Shown here: piece after piece, positions 1 through 8,717 of the stretch
How positions within the stretch are numbered: the first letter of the stretch is position 1
How the letters are laid out: each line of letters begins with the position of its first letter
Source: an uncultured Rhodopila sp.
Lineage (GTDB): Bacteria; Pseudomonadota; Alphaproteobacteria; Acetobacterales; Acetobacteraceae
Length of the DNA stretch: 47,492 nucleotides
Reading direction: 5' to 3'
Assembly (NCBI GenBank): GCA_903932145.1
Contig: CAIZFE010000039.1
Coordinates: 1 to 47,492, forward strand
The notes under the pieces: generated by a model
What the model was told of the DNA's origin: nothing
Seen by the model: the letters and a program-made list of their open reading frames with translations, nothing else
Databases searched by the model: none
Program-made: the position numbers and the translations under genes

Positions 1-2
1 CC

Positions 3-101
3 TATTTTGCCGATTTGCTGACACGCCTCGTCAACGGCTGGCCTCAAAAACGTATCGACGAACTGATGCCGTGGACCTGGGCGCTCCAACAAACCCCCTG
101 A
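3..101 (+). CDS. IS66-family transposase, C-terminal end (cut by window edge)
   Basis: The frame starting at base 3 is open to a TGA at 99-101 and encodes 32 residues. They include RIDELMPWTWA, which matches the characteristic extreme C-terminus of IS66 TnpC transposases (usually an Ile/Leu-Asp-Glu-Leu-Leu-Pro-Trp motif). The rest of the gene lies to the left of the window, so it cannot be judged whether the element is intact. Its presence marks this edge as mobile-element territory next to the large ATPase gene. Confidence 0.8.
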   Translation, partial: YFADLLTRLVNGWPQKRIDELMPWTWALQQTP

Positions 102-120
102 CTCGCTGGCATGTTCCCAA

Positions 121-141
121 GGGTGGCAGAGCACCGCTTAC
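121..141. repeat. Candidate right terminal inverted repeat of the IS66 element
   Basis: About 20 bases after the transposase stop the sequence ends in CCGCTTAC. Read from the other strand this is GTAAGCGG, the kind of GTAAGCG tip typical of IS66-family ends. The left end is outside the window, so neither the matching repeat nor a target duplication can be checked. Confidence 0.5.
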
Positions 142-463
142 CCTAAGCCACTGAGGCGACGCTGACGATTGGCTCCCCTCCAATTTCCGTCCAGCATTTT
201 GTGCAAGCCAGCCAGGAGCGGAAGAAAGCATTCCCACCCCGCATTGCCCGCCGCGGTAACGACGGGCGCATCTTCGCCGTCTGCCGATTAATTCCAAAAT
301 TTTTTATTTCGATATAATTTATTTATAATTGTCGATATTGGAATTTTTGATTGCGCAAAATATTTATAGGCGGACACCGACACCGCACAAAGCATTAATT
401 TCATTATAGTTATCGAGACCACACGAATCCACGAACACGCAATGAGCATGGCGTAATGCACGG
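142..463. other. AT-rich intergenic stretch, no gene seen
   Basis: No supported gene lies here. The part from about 293 to 366 is strikingly AT-rich (runs of A and T, TTTATTTATAAT-like) compared with the GC-rich surroundings. This fits recently acquired or non-coding DNA between the IS66 end and the 3' end of the ATPase gene. No clear terminator hairpin was found for that gene. Confidence 0.5.
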
Positions 464-3400
464 TCAAACCAAATACAGTACACCAATAACCCTGCGTGCA
501 CAAAGAAACCGAGGTGCATCACTCTCCTCATCAGGCTCAACCAACGAAACAACAACTGAACGGCCCAATCCGCCCACGCTTTCAAATTGCCATAGCCGGC
601 CACCAGTATTCGGAACTCGCTGGCCGATCCTCTTGAAGTTGCTGCTGCCATCATCCAGACCAAGGGCGATAAGCGTACCTTCCATCTCGGCGAGTTGATT
701 TTTGGTGACGATTTCGCCTCCCAGAACGATTTGTCCCGGCAAGACGAGCGGAATTCCGCTTTCCTCACGCACTCGATAGGCTGTCCTGATGTGCGATAGG
801 CTTGCCGCGTAGGAAAGCTCAGTTGCCTCGCCCTTGCCTGACGGCGGAGGCGGCTCCTCCGTCAACATGCCGACAATACGGTGTAACACCACATCCCCGG
901 CGTTGAATTGCAAAGACGGCTTTGATGTCCGCGGATCGGGCGCTTCCGCCGCAAGGGTAAGTTCATCACTATTCGACGGTCGGAACAAACGCCGCGCCAG
1001 TCGATGGCCCCGTTGGCGAACGATGACCAGATCGTGGTCATGCCCTTCGCTGGAGTTGCTTTCTGCGATGGCAATGCAGCCGTCAGGCACCGAAAATCCA
1101 AGATTGTTCGTTCGTACCAGGAATAGCGTCTTATCCTCGAACCAGGACGCATCAAGGGTCTCCGACGCCGCGTCCTGAGTACCCTCGTGAGCCGAAGTTG
1201 CAGTGAACGCCGCCAAATCGGGCTGGATCAAGACCCTAAATGGGGGCGCTGTGACTGACTTGAAGGGGATGACCTTGGCCGGAGCCTCAGCCTCCAGCAG
1301 CGGCTCGCGCCAGCGCCAGTGACGAAACGCGATGTGCATCTTTTCGGCCAGCTGGCACACCAAGTCGAGATCGTCGGCGACCGCTTTGACATCACCCGCA
1401 CTAAGCAAGGATTTGTTGTGATGTGCCGCATTGAGGATCTTCAAGCAGTCCGAACCCTGCGCAAGTGCCTTGCAGGCGCAGAAATCTTTGACCGCTTTGC
1501 CCTTAAACAACGCGACTGGTGGATTTCGAACTAAGCTGCGCAGATGGTCGAGATGATTCGCCAGCGCAGGAGCTTTGGAGAGTGCTGCGTAAGCCGGGTA
1601 AGCGGGATCGTCAAACAGGTCCGCTAGGCGCGCCTCCAGAAAGTCGCGAACTTCATTCGCGTAGTCCTGGGCTAATGACGCCTTATCTCTATCTTGCTCC
1701 CAGGCGTCACGCTTGCTGTCTAATCCCTCCTCCGCGGATGCCGTTATCATTTTATCCCGATAGGGATTTACCGGATGCACGCTGCGATGTTCGATGATAC
1801 CGCGTTCACGCCCGGCCGCTACAGCAGCCCGGGCAAAATACCGGTCATAGGTGGCAACCACGATCTGGGCGCCCTGCTTGACCAGTTCTGGCAATAGGGC
1901 TGCCAGCCTTTCCTTATTATCGTGATCGAGCAGATCCTGGGGATCGTCGAATATTAGTAGTGCAATACCTCCACGCTCCGCCAGGACGTGCTCCCAAAAC
2001 GCCAAGAAGAAGCCCATCAAGCTGGCGCGCAGTGCCGATGAATTCGAAATATGCTGAGCAGACGCACTGGCTTTCTCAAACCCAACCCGAATATCCAACA
2101 CACCTTTTGCGTCCATGGCGGTGTCGCGCAGCGCATGCCCCGCCATCGCAAAGGCGTTGTGATAGCAGCGGTCGCGCCAATGCAACGCACGAGCGTGAAG
2201 AAGCTTGCGCAGTCCATCAACCTGCTTTTCCGCTAGCGAACCCAACTCGATGACGCTGTCCAAGGCGTTGACGGCCCGGCCATAAAGTTTGAGGCGCGCT
2301 TCCTTGGCCCGGCGCGTCTTGAGCTGGGTTGCCATGCGCTGGCAGAGTTCCAGCGCAGCATTGAGTGGTGCCACGCCTTTGACGATCGTGGCGAGGGCTT
2401 CGAGTTTGCGGCCGATTGGGGTGATGTCGGTGATAGCGCCGGCATCACCAACGGGACCCTGCAAGATTGCTTTTGTCACGTCGCCAACATCAGAAAAATG
2501 AATTGCGCGCCACTGGGTAAAAGCACGCGCACGGGCCAAACGTCTGATGCTGAGCAGCAGAGGCGCGCTCACCGAACCCACCGCTGCCGGCATCACCTCG
2601 ACCACCGGCTCCGTGAATGCAGGCAGTTTTGTTAATTTCTGATCACAAACCAAACCGACGCCCATTTTAAGGGGCGCGAGCGTCGTACTGAAAGATTCCG
2701 TTTCGAAGAGGTCGTTGACCAAGGCTGCACGGATCAGATCGCGGGGATGTTCGGGAAGATCGCGACCCAATTCCGACTGCAACGCAGCCGGGCACTTCGC
2801 GGCAAGGATACCCTCCCAACCGGCAGCCCAATTTTGCTGCGTCAGAGACAGCAGGTGCTGGTCCGCCTCGTCCACTTCCGCCAGATGCTCTGAGACCGCC
2901 CGCTGCGTCACAGGGTCGAGCACACCCTCTAGGGAACGACTACAAATACCGCAGGACGAGGTATCGTGGCCCTTAGAGTCTGCCATCCAACTGGCGACGC
3001 GGGCATAGAGCTGTTTACGGCGCCCCAATTCAGGGGTGGCAGCCAGTTCCGCAAGCACCCCCGCCTCCGAGCGCATCTGCGCGATCAGATCATCGACGCC
3101 CTGCCAGTCGGTCTCCTTGAGTTCCGTGAGCGCGCGAGAACGCCGAACGTTAGGGAGTTGGCTCAGTGATTTTAGCTGACCTTGGGCCGGCCCGATGCCT
3201 GCTTCCAAATCATCGCGAGCTTTCTTATCAGAAGGATCGAAGGCATTGCCCAAAATGATTTGAGCCGCAGTCAGCGCCTCAGCCTTGAGCCCATTAAAAT
3301 GGTCCTCCAAGGCCGCCAGCTTCTGTTCCAGATCCCCAGCCAACGAGGGTGCCGGAAGCGGTTCGGGCGGCGACATTTGAGAATATTCGTCGATTCGCTT

Positions 3401-4401
3401 CTGTAGATCGCCCCGTGCTTGCAGAAAGCTGACATCAGCCTTTTCGATTTCCTGCTCGCGGTCTTTCCGGAATTCGCCCCTGAGTTTGTCCCGTGCCTTG
3501 GTGGCATGCTTCGCCAAACTGGAGATGTCTGCAAGCCCGGTCAATTGGGCTACTGCTAGACCAAGATCGGATGCGCTGCCGATCCTCAAGAACTGGAGTA
3601 GGGCGGGCATAATTGTGCCAATCCGCAGCGCAATGGGATCGACGCCCAAAGTGTCGAAGCCAGATTCCATCTCTGATATCTTACCTTTCGCGGGGCGCAA
3701 CTGGGTGCGTCTTACCGGAGGCAGAATAGCACCATCCTGATCGCAAAAGGTGAGTTCGACCCATGTGTCCACCGGCACTGGCACGCCAATGGGTGGAACG
3801 TAATAAGCTGGGTTAGGCAGAGGGGTCACCGGCGTCAGTGCATGGCTGGTGGTTTCGTCATTGCCGTTGATTGAGCGAACGAAAAGGCCGCTGAATTCCG
3901 CCTTGCCACTTTCAGGCTGGCGCTGAGGTCGAAGCACTTCTCCAGTGAGACACCAAATGATTGTATTGAGAAGCGAAGTTTTGCCTGCTCCGTTCCAGCC
4001 GTCGAATAGCGTAATAGGTTGGCGCGGCTCGAAAACAAAGTCAGGCGGTGGCGCGTCCAACGTGCCATATGCGTGTACACCGGCGAAGCGATGCCTACCA
4101 CCTTCACCAAGCGAATCCGACGACCCGCCTTGGGCGTGACAATGTCCGGGACGCGCAAGGAAGGCGGAGCGGTTAGCATCGCCGAGACCGAGGCCTCAAC
4201 GTCCGACGTCATCACGTTTCCCGCCCATTTGTTTCGGTTTAAGCGGTACCAATTGAGGATTGCTCGGCTGTCGCCGCTATCGAGGCGGAACTCGGCATTT
4301 CCATCCCCAACCGAAATGCTGGCGCCACCGATCAGTTCAGCGAATAGGCTGTCGATCGTTTGCAAGTGCAGTGGGCGTAAGGCTTTCGGGGCATCCGACA
4401 T
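464..4401 (-). pseudogene. SMC/Rad50-like AAA ATPase with C-terminal LexA/S24-like regions; apparent frameshift
   Basis: The gene reads from an ATG at 4401, preceded by an AGGAT-like ribosome site, in one frame to about 4070. It then continues without interruption only after a shift of frame to the stop at 464, for about 1312 residues in total. The join falls between ...IASPVYT and YGTLDAPPPDF and would be repaired by one added base. After the shift the protein has a Walker A motif GWNGAGKTS (about 40 codons after the join), charged helical segments, a CGIC zinc-hook-like pair (around base 2950), an ABC-signature-like SSALRAS and a Walker B LLIFDDPQD (around base 1940). The last 220 or so residues look like two LexA/S24 peptidase folds; the first lacks the expected Ser and Lys. 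This architecture resembles nucleic-acid-processing ATPases of defence or repair systems, but the family is not recognised. The frameshift could be real decay, programmed, or a sequencing error. Confidence 0.7.
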
Positions 4402-4562
4402 TGGCTATCCTGCTCGATTTTGGCCAGTTAGCCAGATTTCCGCGTGATCGATGTGACTTCTTACCGATCCGAAGCAAATTTGCTAGGGGACATTTCATTT
4501 ACTCGGTCGAAAGGAAGTGATTGCTTCGCCGCATGGATTGGCCAGGCAAATGGGATCACTTA
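4402..4562. other. Divergent intergenic region
   Basis: Lies between the start of the ATPase gene (minus strand) and the broken hydrolase copy (plus strand). It must contain the ATPase promoter, but no convincing -35/-10 pair was picked out. Open frames crossing it on the plus strand have no homology signal and are not called. Confidence 0.4.
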
Positions 4563-4805
4563 CAGCCTGTTACTCCCCCGCGTTGACCTGCCCTGGGATC
4601 AATGGTCTTGTCCCGACCCCTTCCCGATCCCGCGCCACACCCTGATCACCACGCAATTCATCGAAACCGCCCCCGGCTTGGTGTTCGACGTTTCGGTCGC
4701 CGGCCTACGCCGACGGCCCGCTCGTGCTCATGCTCATGCTCATGCTCATGCTCATGCTCATGCTCATGCTCATGCTGTACGGCTTCGGGGTCTCCCGGTA
4801 TCTGT
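4563..4805 (+). pseudogene. Truncated, frameshifted copy of the alpha/beta-hydrolase at 6103
   Basis: This stretch is nearly the same as 6009-6223, which covers the upstream region and first 40 codons of the intact hydrolase. The copy has CTG where the intact gene has its ATG (ITTQ...[14 protein letters not shown] follows). It also carries one extra base near 4706-4720 that breaks the frame, and an expanded CTCATG repeat. Similarity stops abruptly at 4805, after the codons for SRYL. The downstream 70 bases do not match the hydrolase but run in an open frame whose stop overlaps the cupin start as ATGA, suggesting an internal deletion fused the fragment to another reading frame. No functional product is expected. 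Confidence 0.8.
4726..4776 (+). repeat. Hexanucleotide tandem repeat GCTCAT, 8.5 copies
   Basis: Eight perfect GCTCAT units followed by GCT. The intact paralogue has only 1.5 copies at the matching site (GTGCTCATGCTGCAC, the LVLMLHG codons), so the array grew inside this fragment, most simply by replication slippage. In the hydrolase frame the array would encode alternating Leu-Met. The repeat is six bases long and does not itself shift the frame. Confidence 0.95.
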
Positions 4806-4871
4806 CAACCGCATCGGCAACCCGCCGCAAGACCCGGCCGTTATCCCACTCATCGCCGCAGGAGACGCCAC

Positions 4872-5405
4872 ATGACCGACCCCGCCCCGTCCCAACCCCC
4901 AGCGCCCATCCCCGACGATGACCCCCGCCGCGCGCTGACCGTCGCCACCCCGGACAGCCCGACCCTCCGCCACGTCGCCGTCGCCGGCGGCACCTACACC
5001 ATCCTCGTCAGCGGCGCCCAAACCGCCGGCCGCTACTGCCTGATCGACATGCATATCCCCGCCGGAGGCGGCCCGCCGCCGCATCGTCACGATTTCGAAG
5101 AGATGTTCTCCCTCCTCGAAGGCGAGCTTGACTTCACCTTCCGAGGCAGCGTCTCCACCGTAAAAGCCGGATCGACCCTGAACATCCCCGCCAACGCGCC
5201 GCACGCCTTCAAGAACGTCTCCGGCGCCGCCGTCCGCATGCTGTGCCTGTGCACCCCCGCCGGACAGGACGCATTCTTCCTCGAAGTCGGAGATCTAGTC
5301 GAAAGCCGCACCGCGCCACCGCCGAAGCTGACGCCAGAGGCAATCGCCGAACGGCGGAAGAAGACCGCCTCGCTGCTGGCAAAATACCGCACCGAAATGG
5401 TGTAG
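4872..5405 (+). CDS. Cupin-domain protein
   Basis: A 177-residue single-domain cupin with a strong AGGAG ribosome site just before the ATG. The first cupin motif is visible as PPPHRHDFEEMF followed by EGELDF (metal ligands His71, His73 and Glu77). The second is NIPANAPHAF (His111). Such small cupins bind a divalent metal and may act as dioxygenases, isomerases or ligand binders; the sequence does not show which. The N-terminus is Pro- and Asp-rich and probably disordered, and the C-terminus is a basic helix. The start overlaps an upstream remnant frame as ATGA. It sits between two copies of the hydrolase 5' region, so it may have moved together with that duplication. Confidence 0.85.
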   Translation: MTDPAPSQPPAPIPDDDPRRALTVATPDSPTLRHVAVAGGTYTILVSGAQTAGRYCLIDMHIPAGGGPPPHRHDFEEMFSLLEGELDFTFRGSVSTVKAGSTLNIPANAPHAFKNVSGAAVRMLCLCTPAGQDAFFLEVGDLVESRTAPPPKLTPEAIAERRKKTASLLAKYRTEMV

Positions 5406-5555
5406 TCCCCCGGCAACGCGGTGCGCCGCCGGGAAAAGCCGCCATTGTTTGCCAATGGCACCGAATGGTTTACAGCTCGGACATAGATCCGAATCCTGAA
5501 CGTCTTGCCGTGACAAGACGCCGATGGCATGCGCGCTCAAAAAAAAGGCTGTAAC

Positions 5556-5960
5556 ATGAAGACGCTGCTCACTCTTGCGACGGCCCTGAGCCTGGTCACG
5601 CATTGCGCCCTGGCGGCGGATAATCTGACCTGCACCGGTCCGTTTGAAAAGACCGCCGAGGCTCCAACGTTTACCGTTCCGGCCGGGCATCTTGATCCCG
5701 GAGAAGCCGGCACGATTTGCCCCCAGATACCCAGCAATGCGACAATCGCGGTGGTCGCCTGTTTCGTGGAAATCAAGGCTCCGCCCCAGCCACCGGCGGG
5801 TTTTCGCTGTCCTGTTGCCGCATCCTGTCCCGACGTGGGGACCTTCCAGGAAATCAAGCGCTACAAGGGTCCCATGGGGACAGACCAAATCTGCGTCACG
5901 TACGTTAATCAAGGTGAGACTAAACAGACCTATGGGATCCACATAACGCTGCAGCGTTGA
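5556..5960 (+). CDS. Small secreted cysteine-rich protein, unknown function
   Basis: Encodes 134 residues. The ATG at 5556 is chosen because it begins a clear signal peptide (MKTLLTLATALSLVTHCALA, cleavage expected after ALA). An in-frame start at 5529 would add only a basic lead. The predicted mature protein is about 114 residues with six cysteines, enough for three disulfides, and no membrane segment, so it is likely periplasmic or secreted. The family is not recognised. The preceding gap of 150 bases shows no strong promoter. It lies between the cupin gene and the intact hydrolase, within the region bounded by the two duplicated segments. Confidence 0.65.
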   Translation: MKTLLTLATALSLVTHCALAADNLTCTGPFEKTAEAPTFTVPAGHLDPGEAGTICPQIPSNATIAVVACFVEIKAPPQPPAGFRCPVAASCPDVGTFQEIKRYKGPMGTDQICVTYVNQGETKQTYGIHITLQR

Positions 5961-6008
5961 CGACCGGTCACGGCTGACATCGCGCGACCAGCGAACAACC
6001 GTTTAAGG

Positions 6009-6223
6009 CAGCCTGGTCAGGACCTAAAACCGCGTTGACCGGCCCCGGGATCAATGGTCTTGTCCTGCCCCCTTCCCCCTTCCCCCAGCCCCGGGTCCCG
6101 CCATGATCACCACGCAGCTCATCGAAACCGCCCCCGGCCTGGTGTTCGACGTATCGGTCGCCGGCCCCGCGGACGGTCCGCTCGTGCTCATGCTGCACGG
6201 CTTCGGAGTCTCCCGGTATCTGT
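6009..6223 (+). repeat. Direct repeat partner of 4563-4805 (hydrolase leader and 5' end)
   Basis: Bases 6009-6223 match 4563-4805 in the same orientation. The match includes the non-coding leader (CCGCGTTGACC..GGGATCAATGGTCTTGTCC) and the first 40 codons of the hydrolase gene. Because the match extends upstream of the gene, this is a DNA duplication and not just protein similarity. The two copies flank the cupin gene and the secreted-protein gene and could recombine to delete them. Confidence 0.85.
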
Positions 6224-6963
6224 ATAACGCCCAGGTCGAGTCCCTCGCCCGCGCCGGCTACCGCACCGCCGCCCCCAACCAGCGCGGCTACGCCGCCGGC
6301 GCCAGGCCGGACACAACCGACCACCCGGCCTACCGTATCGACAATCTCCTGGCCGACGCCCGCGCGATTGCCGCCGAGCTGAACCCGTCCGGCCGCCGCT
6401 TTCATTTGGTTGGGCATGACTGGGGCGCCAGCCTCGCCTGGCAGATCGCCGATGAAACGCCCGATCAACTGGCCTCCCTGACCATCCTCTCCCGCCCCCA
6501 CCCGTTGGCGTTCAACGCCGCGCTGGCGCTGCCGGATGGCGAGCAGAAACGCCGCTCCGGCCACCACACGCGCTTCCTCGACCCGGCGGCCGGCCCCGAC
6601 AATCTGGCCGACGACGCGAAATGGCTCCGCACCCGCCTGCAAGCGAACGGCGTCCCGCCCGAGGCGATCGAGCGCCACCTGTCCGTCATCGGCAACCCGG
6701 TGGCGATGGAGGCCGCCCTGGCCTGGTATCGCGCCCGCGGCGTCCGGCACGAGCCGGTCGGCCCGACGAAAGTCCCCACCCTGTATATCTGGGGCGACAA
6801 CGACGACACGGTGGGAAGGGCCGCCGCAGAGGGCACCGGCGCCCACATCGACGCCCAATACCAGTTCGAAATACTGCCGAACGGCGGCCACTACCCCTCC
6901 GACCAGTTCCCCGAACAGGTTTCCGCGTTCATGCTGGGCCACCTGATAAGGCACCCCGCATGA
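6103..6963 (+). CDS. Alpha/beta-fold hydrolase, epoxide hydrolase/haloalkane dehalogenase type
   Basis: A 286-residue cytoplasmic alpha/beta hydrolase. The nucleophile elbow is VGHDWGAS with Asp106 in place of Ser, which places it with the epoxide hydrolases and haloalkane dehalogenases that form an ester intermediate on Asp. The oxyanion region is LHGFG (31-35), the acid is probably in GDNDD (231-235), and the general base is His263 in [11 protein letters not shown]. The His preceding the nucleophile and the Trp after it are usual for epoxide hydrolases. The natural substrate cannot be read from sequence. The stop overlaps the aldolase start as ATGA, indicating translational coupling. The 5' end is duplicated at 4563-4805. 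Confidence 0.9.
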   Translation: MITTQLIETAPGLVFDVSVAGPADGPLVLMLHGFGVSRYLYNAQVESLARAGYRTAAPNQRGYAAGARPDTTDHPAYRIDNLLADARAIAAELNPSGRRFHLVGHDWGASLAWQIADETPDQLASLTILSRPHPLAFNAALALPDGEQKRRSGHHTRFLDPAAGPDNLADDAKWLRTRLQANGVPPEAIERHLSVIGNPVAMEAALAWYRARGVRHEPVGPTKVPTLYIWGDNDDTVGRAAAEGTGAHIDAQYQFEILPNGGHYPSDQFPEQVSAFMLGHLIRHPA

Positions 6964-7649
6964 CCACCGCGCGGGACGATCTCGTCATCGCCAACCACAT
7001 CCTGGCGAAACACGGCGTGGTGGACGGGTTCGGCCATGTCAGCATCCGCGACCCCGACCACGCCGGCCGGTTCATCATTGCCCGTAGCATGGCCCCCGCG
7101 CTGGTCAGCATCGACGACCTGATGGAGATCGACCTCGACGGCAACCCGGTCGCCCCCGACGCCCCGCGCGCCTATCTGGAACGGTTCATCCACAGCGAGA
7201 TCTACCGCGTTCGCCCCGACATCCTGGCGGTGATCCATCACCACTCGCCGTCAGTCATCCCGTTCGGCGTCACCGGCGTCCCGCTGCGCCCGATCTATCA
7301 CATGAGCGGCTTTCTCGGCGCCGGCGTGCCGGTGTTCGACATCAGATGCGACGCCGGCGAAACCGACATGCTGATCCGCTCTCCCGCACTGGGATGCGCC
7401 CACGCTGCGTGCCTGGGACAGGCGGCGGCGACGCTGATGCGCGGTCACGGCGCCACGGTGGTCGGCACGTCGCTTCAACAGGTCGTGTATCGCGCCATCT
7501 ACATGGAAATGAACGCCCGCCTGCAAGGTGACGCGTTGCGCCTCGGACCCGTCCAATACTTAACCGAAACCGAGGCGCGCCTGGCCGCCGAAACCAACGA
7601 CGGTCAGGTGCAGCGCCCCTGGGAACTATGGGCGCGGGAAGTCACGTAA
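6960..7649 (+). CDS. Class II aldolase/adducin-family protein
   Basis: Encodes 229 residues starting at the ATGA overlap with the hydrolase. The family's metal site is visible: Glu74 and [10 protein letters not shown] (78-87), followed by VIHHHSP (His93-95) and LMRGHGA (His163). These give a zinc-dependent aldolase/epimerase-like fold as in fuculose-phosphate aldolase. Many proteins of this length in catabolic clusters are decarboxylases or aldolases with unassigned substrates, and no phosphate-binding assignment is possible here. Together with the hydrolase before it and the enoyl-CoA hydratase after it, it suggests a short degradation pathway for an organic acid or ring-cleavage product; this is inference. 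Confidence 0.85.
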   Translation: MTTARDDLVIANHILAKHGVVDGFGHVSIRDPDHAGRFIIARSMAPALVSIDDLMEIDLDGNPVAPDAPRAYLERFIHSEIYRVRPDILAVIHHHSPSVIPFGVTGVPLRPIYHMSGFLGAGVPVFDIRCDAGETDMLIRSPALGCAHAACLGQAAATLMRGHGATVVGTSLQQVVYRAIYMEMNARLQGDALRLGPVQYLTETEARLAAETNDGQVQRPWELWAREVT

Positions 7650-7771
7650 GGCGCCCGCGGGACTCTTCCCAGCCCGGCTGAACGGCCGGCGCGGCCCCTC
7701 CAGCCCCGCTTCTGGACCCCGAACCGAACCTATGGCACCACCCTGTCAACACAGAACAGGAGGGAACCACC

Positions 7772-8539
7772 ATGACCCAACTCATCGAGGTCACAGTCCA
7801 GGACTTCATCGCCACCGTCGTGATGAACCGGCCGCCGGTCAACGCCCAGAACACCGCGTTTCGGGAGGAAATCATCGCCGCGTTCGACAGTTTCTCCGAC
7901 CGCGACGACGTGCGGGTCGTGATCCTGACCGGCTTCGGCAGAATGTTCTCGGCCGGCGCCGACATGAAGGCGCGGCCGACCGGCGATACGCCCGGCGAAT
8001 ACTGGGCGTTCAACCGCTATGTCCGCGAAATGTTCAACTCGATCCACGAATGCGCCAGGCCCGTCATCTGCGCGGTGAACGGCCCTGCCCTCGGCGCCGG
8101 GTTCGGCCTCGTCGCCGCCTGCGACATCATCCTGGCCTCCGACAACGCCGTGTTCGGCATGCCGGAGATCGACATCGGCCTGATGGGCGGTGCCGCCATG
8201 CTGCAGCAGTTCTTCGGCCGCTCCCGCGCGAGGCGCATGTTCTACACCGGCTGGCGCGTCCCGGCCGAGGAACTGTATCGCACCGGCGTCATCGAATGTT
8301 CGGTGCCGCTGGAGCAGTTGATGCCCGAAGCGATGAAGATGGCGACCGAGATCGCGTCCAAAAGCCCGCTGGCGATGCGCTACGCCAAGCAGTCGATGAA
8401 CGTCACGATGCACATGCCGCCGCGCGACGGGTACCGGTTCGAGCAAGGCATGACGGTGGCACTGTCCAAGTCCGACGACGCCAAAGAAGCCCGCGACGCA
8501 TTCTTCGAAAAGCGCAAGCCGGAGTGGAAGGGTCACTGA
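7772..8539 (+). CDS. Enoyl-CoA hydratase/isomerase family protein
   Basis: A 255-residue crotonase-fold protein. The two oxyanion-hole segments are FSAGADMK (about 64-71) and the glycine-rich NGPALGAGFGLVAACDI (about 105-121). A downstream MPEIDIGLMGG carries a Glu at the position used for catalysis in many hydratases, whereas the first catalytic Glu position is occupied by the GAG of the glycine-rich stretch. It may therefore be an isomerase, hydrolase or lyase of the family rather than a true hydratase. A GGAGGGAACCACC leader gives a very good ribosome site. It lies 122 bases after the aldolase gene in the same direction. Confidence 0.85.
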   Translation: MTQLIEVTVQDFIATVVMNRPPVNAQNTAFREEIIAAFDSFSDRDDVRVVILTGFGRMFSAGADMKARPTGDTPGEYWAFNRYVREMFNSIHECARPVICAVNGPALGAGFGLVAACDIILASDNAVFGMPEIDIGLMGGAAMLQQFFGRSRARRMFYTGWRVPAEELYRTGVIECSVPLEQLMPEAMKMATEIASKSPLAMRYAKQSMNVTMHMPPRDGYRFEQGMTVALSKSDDAKEARDAFFEKRKPEWKGH

Positions 8540-8587
8540 CGTTCGGGACACACTGTCCCCGGCGATCGCTCCGGGACGTTGAGGCGA

Positions 8588-8616
8588 TTGACGCAACGGG
8601 CCGGCATCCATATAAG
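8588..8616 (+). promoter_or_regulatory. Sigma70-type promoter for rpmH-rnpA-yidD-yidC
   Basis: TTGACG at 8588-8593 and TATAAG at 8611-8616 are separated by exactly 17 bases, close to the sigma70 consensus. Transcription would begin near 8623 and give an rpmH leader of about 95 bases. Its near-consensus match suits a highly expressed ribosomal protein gene. Confidence 0.75.
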
Positions 8617-8717
8617 CCGGCCTTCCCGACGGGACGCCGAGTCAGGTGCCCCGCCGGACTGCTTGTAAAAGAACCGGCCACAAGGGTCGCCGTTCAAATT
8701 GGTTTCGGAGAGTAGTC

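Noticed and set aside
4726..4776. CRISPR-like repeat array
   Set aside because: Units are six bases with no spacers.
4444..4875. Open frame with an Ala-His (or Cys-Ser, Leu-Met) repeat through the GCTCAT array
   Set aside because: All frames of the six-base repeat are open by construction. The flanks match the hydrolase copy in another frame, so this is not a gene for a repeat protein.
8541..8560. Terminator after the crotonase gene (GGGACA CAC TGTCCC)
   Set aside because: Only a six-base stem with no T run; too weak to call.
8540..8717. Replication origin next to rpmH
   Set aside because: No DnaA boxes, AT-rich unwinding region or dnaA gene are seen nearby.
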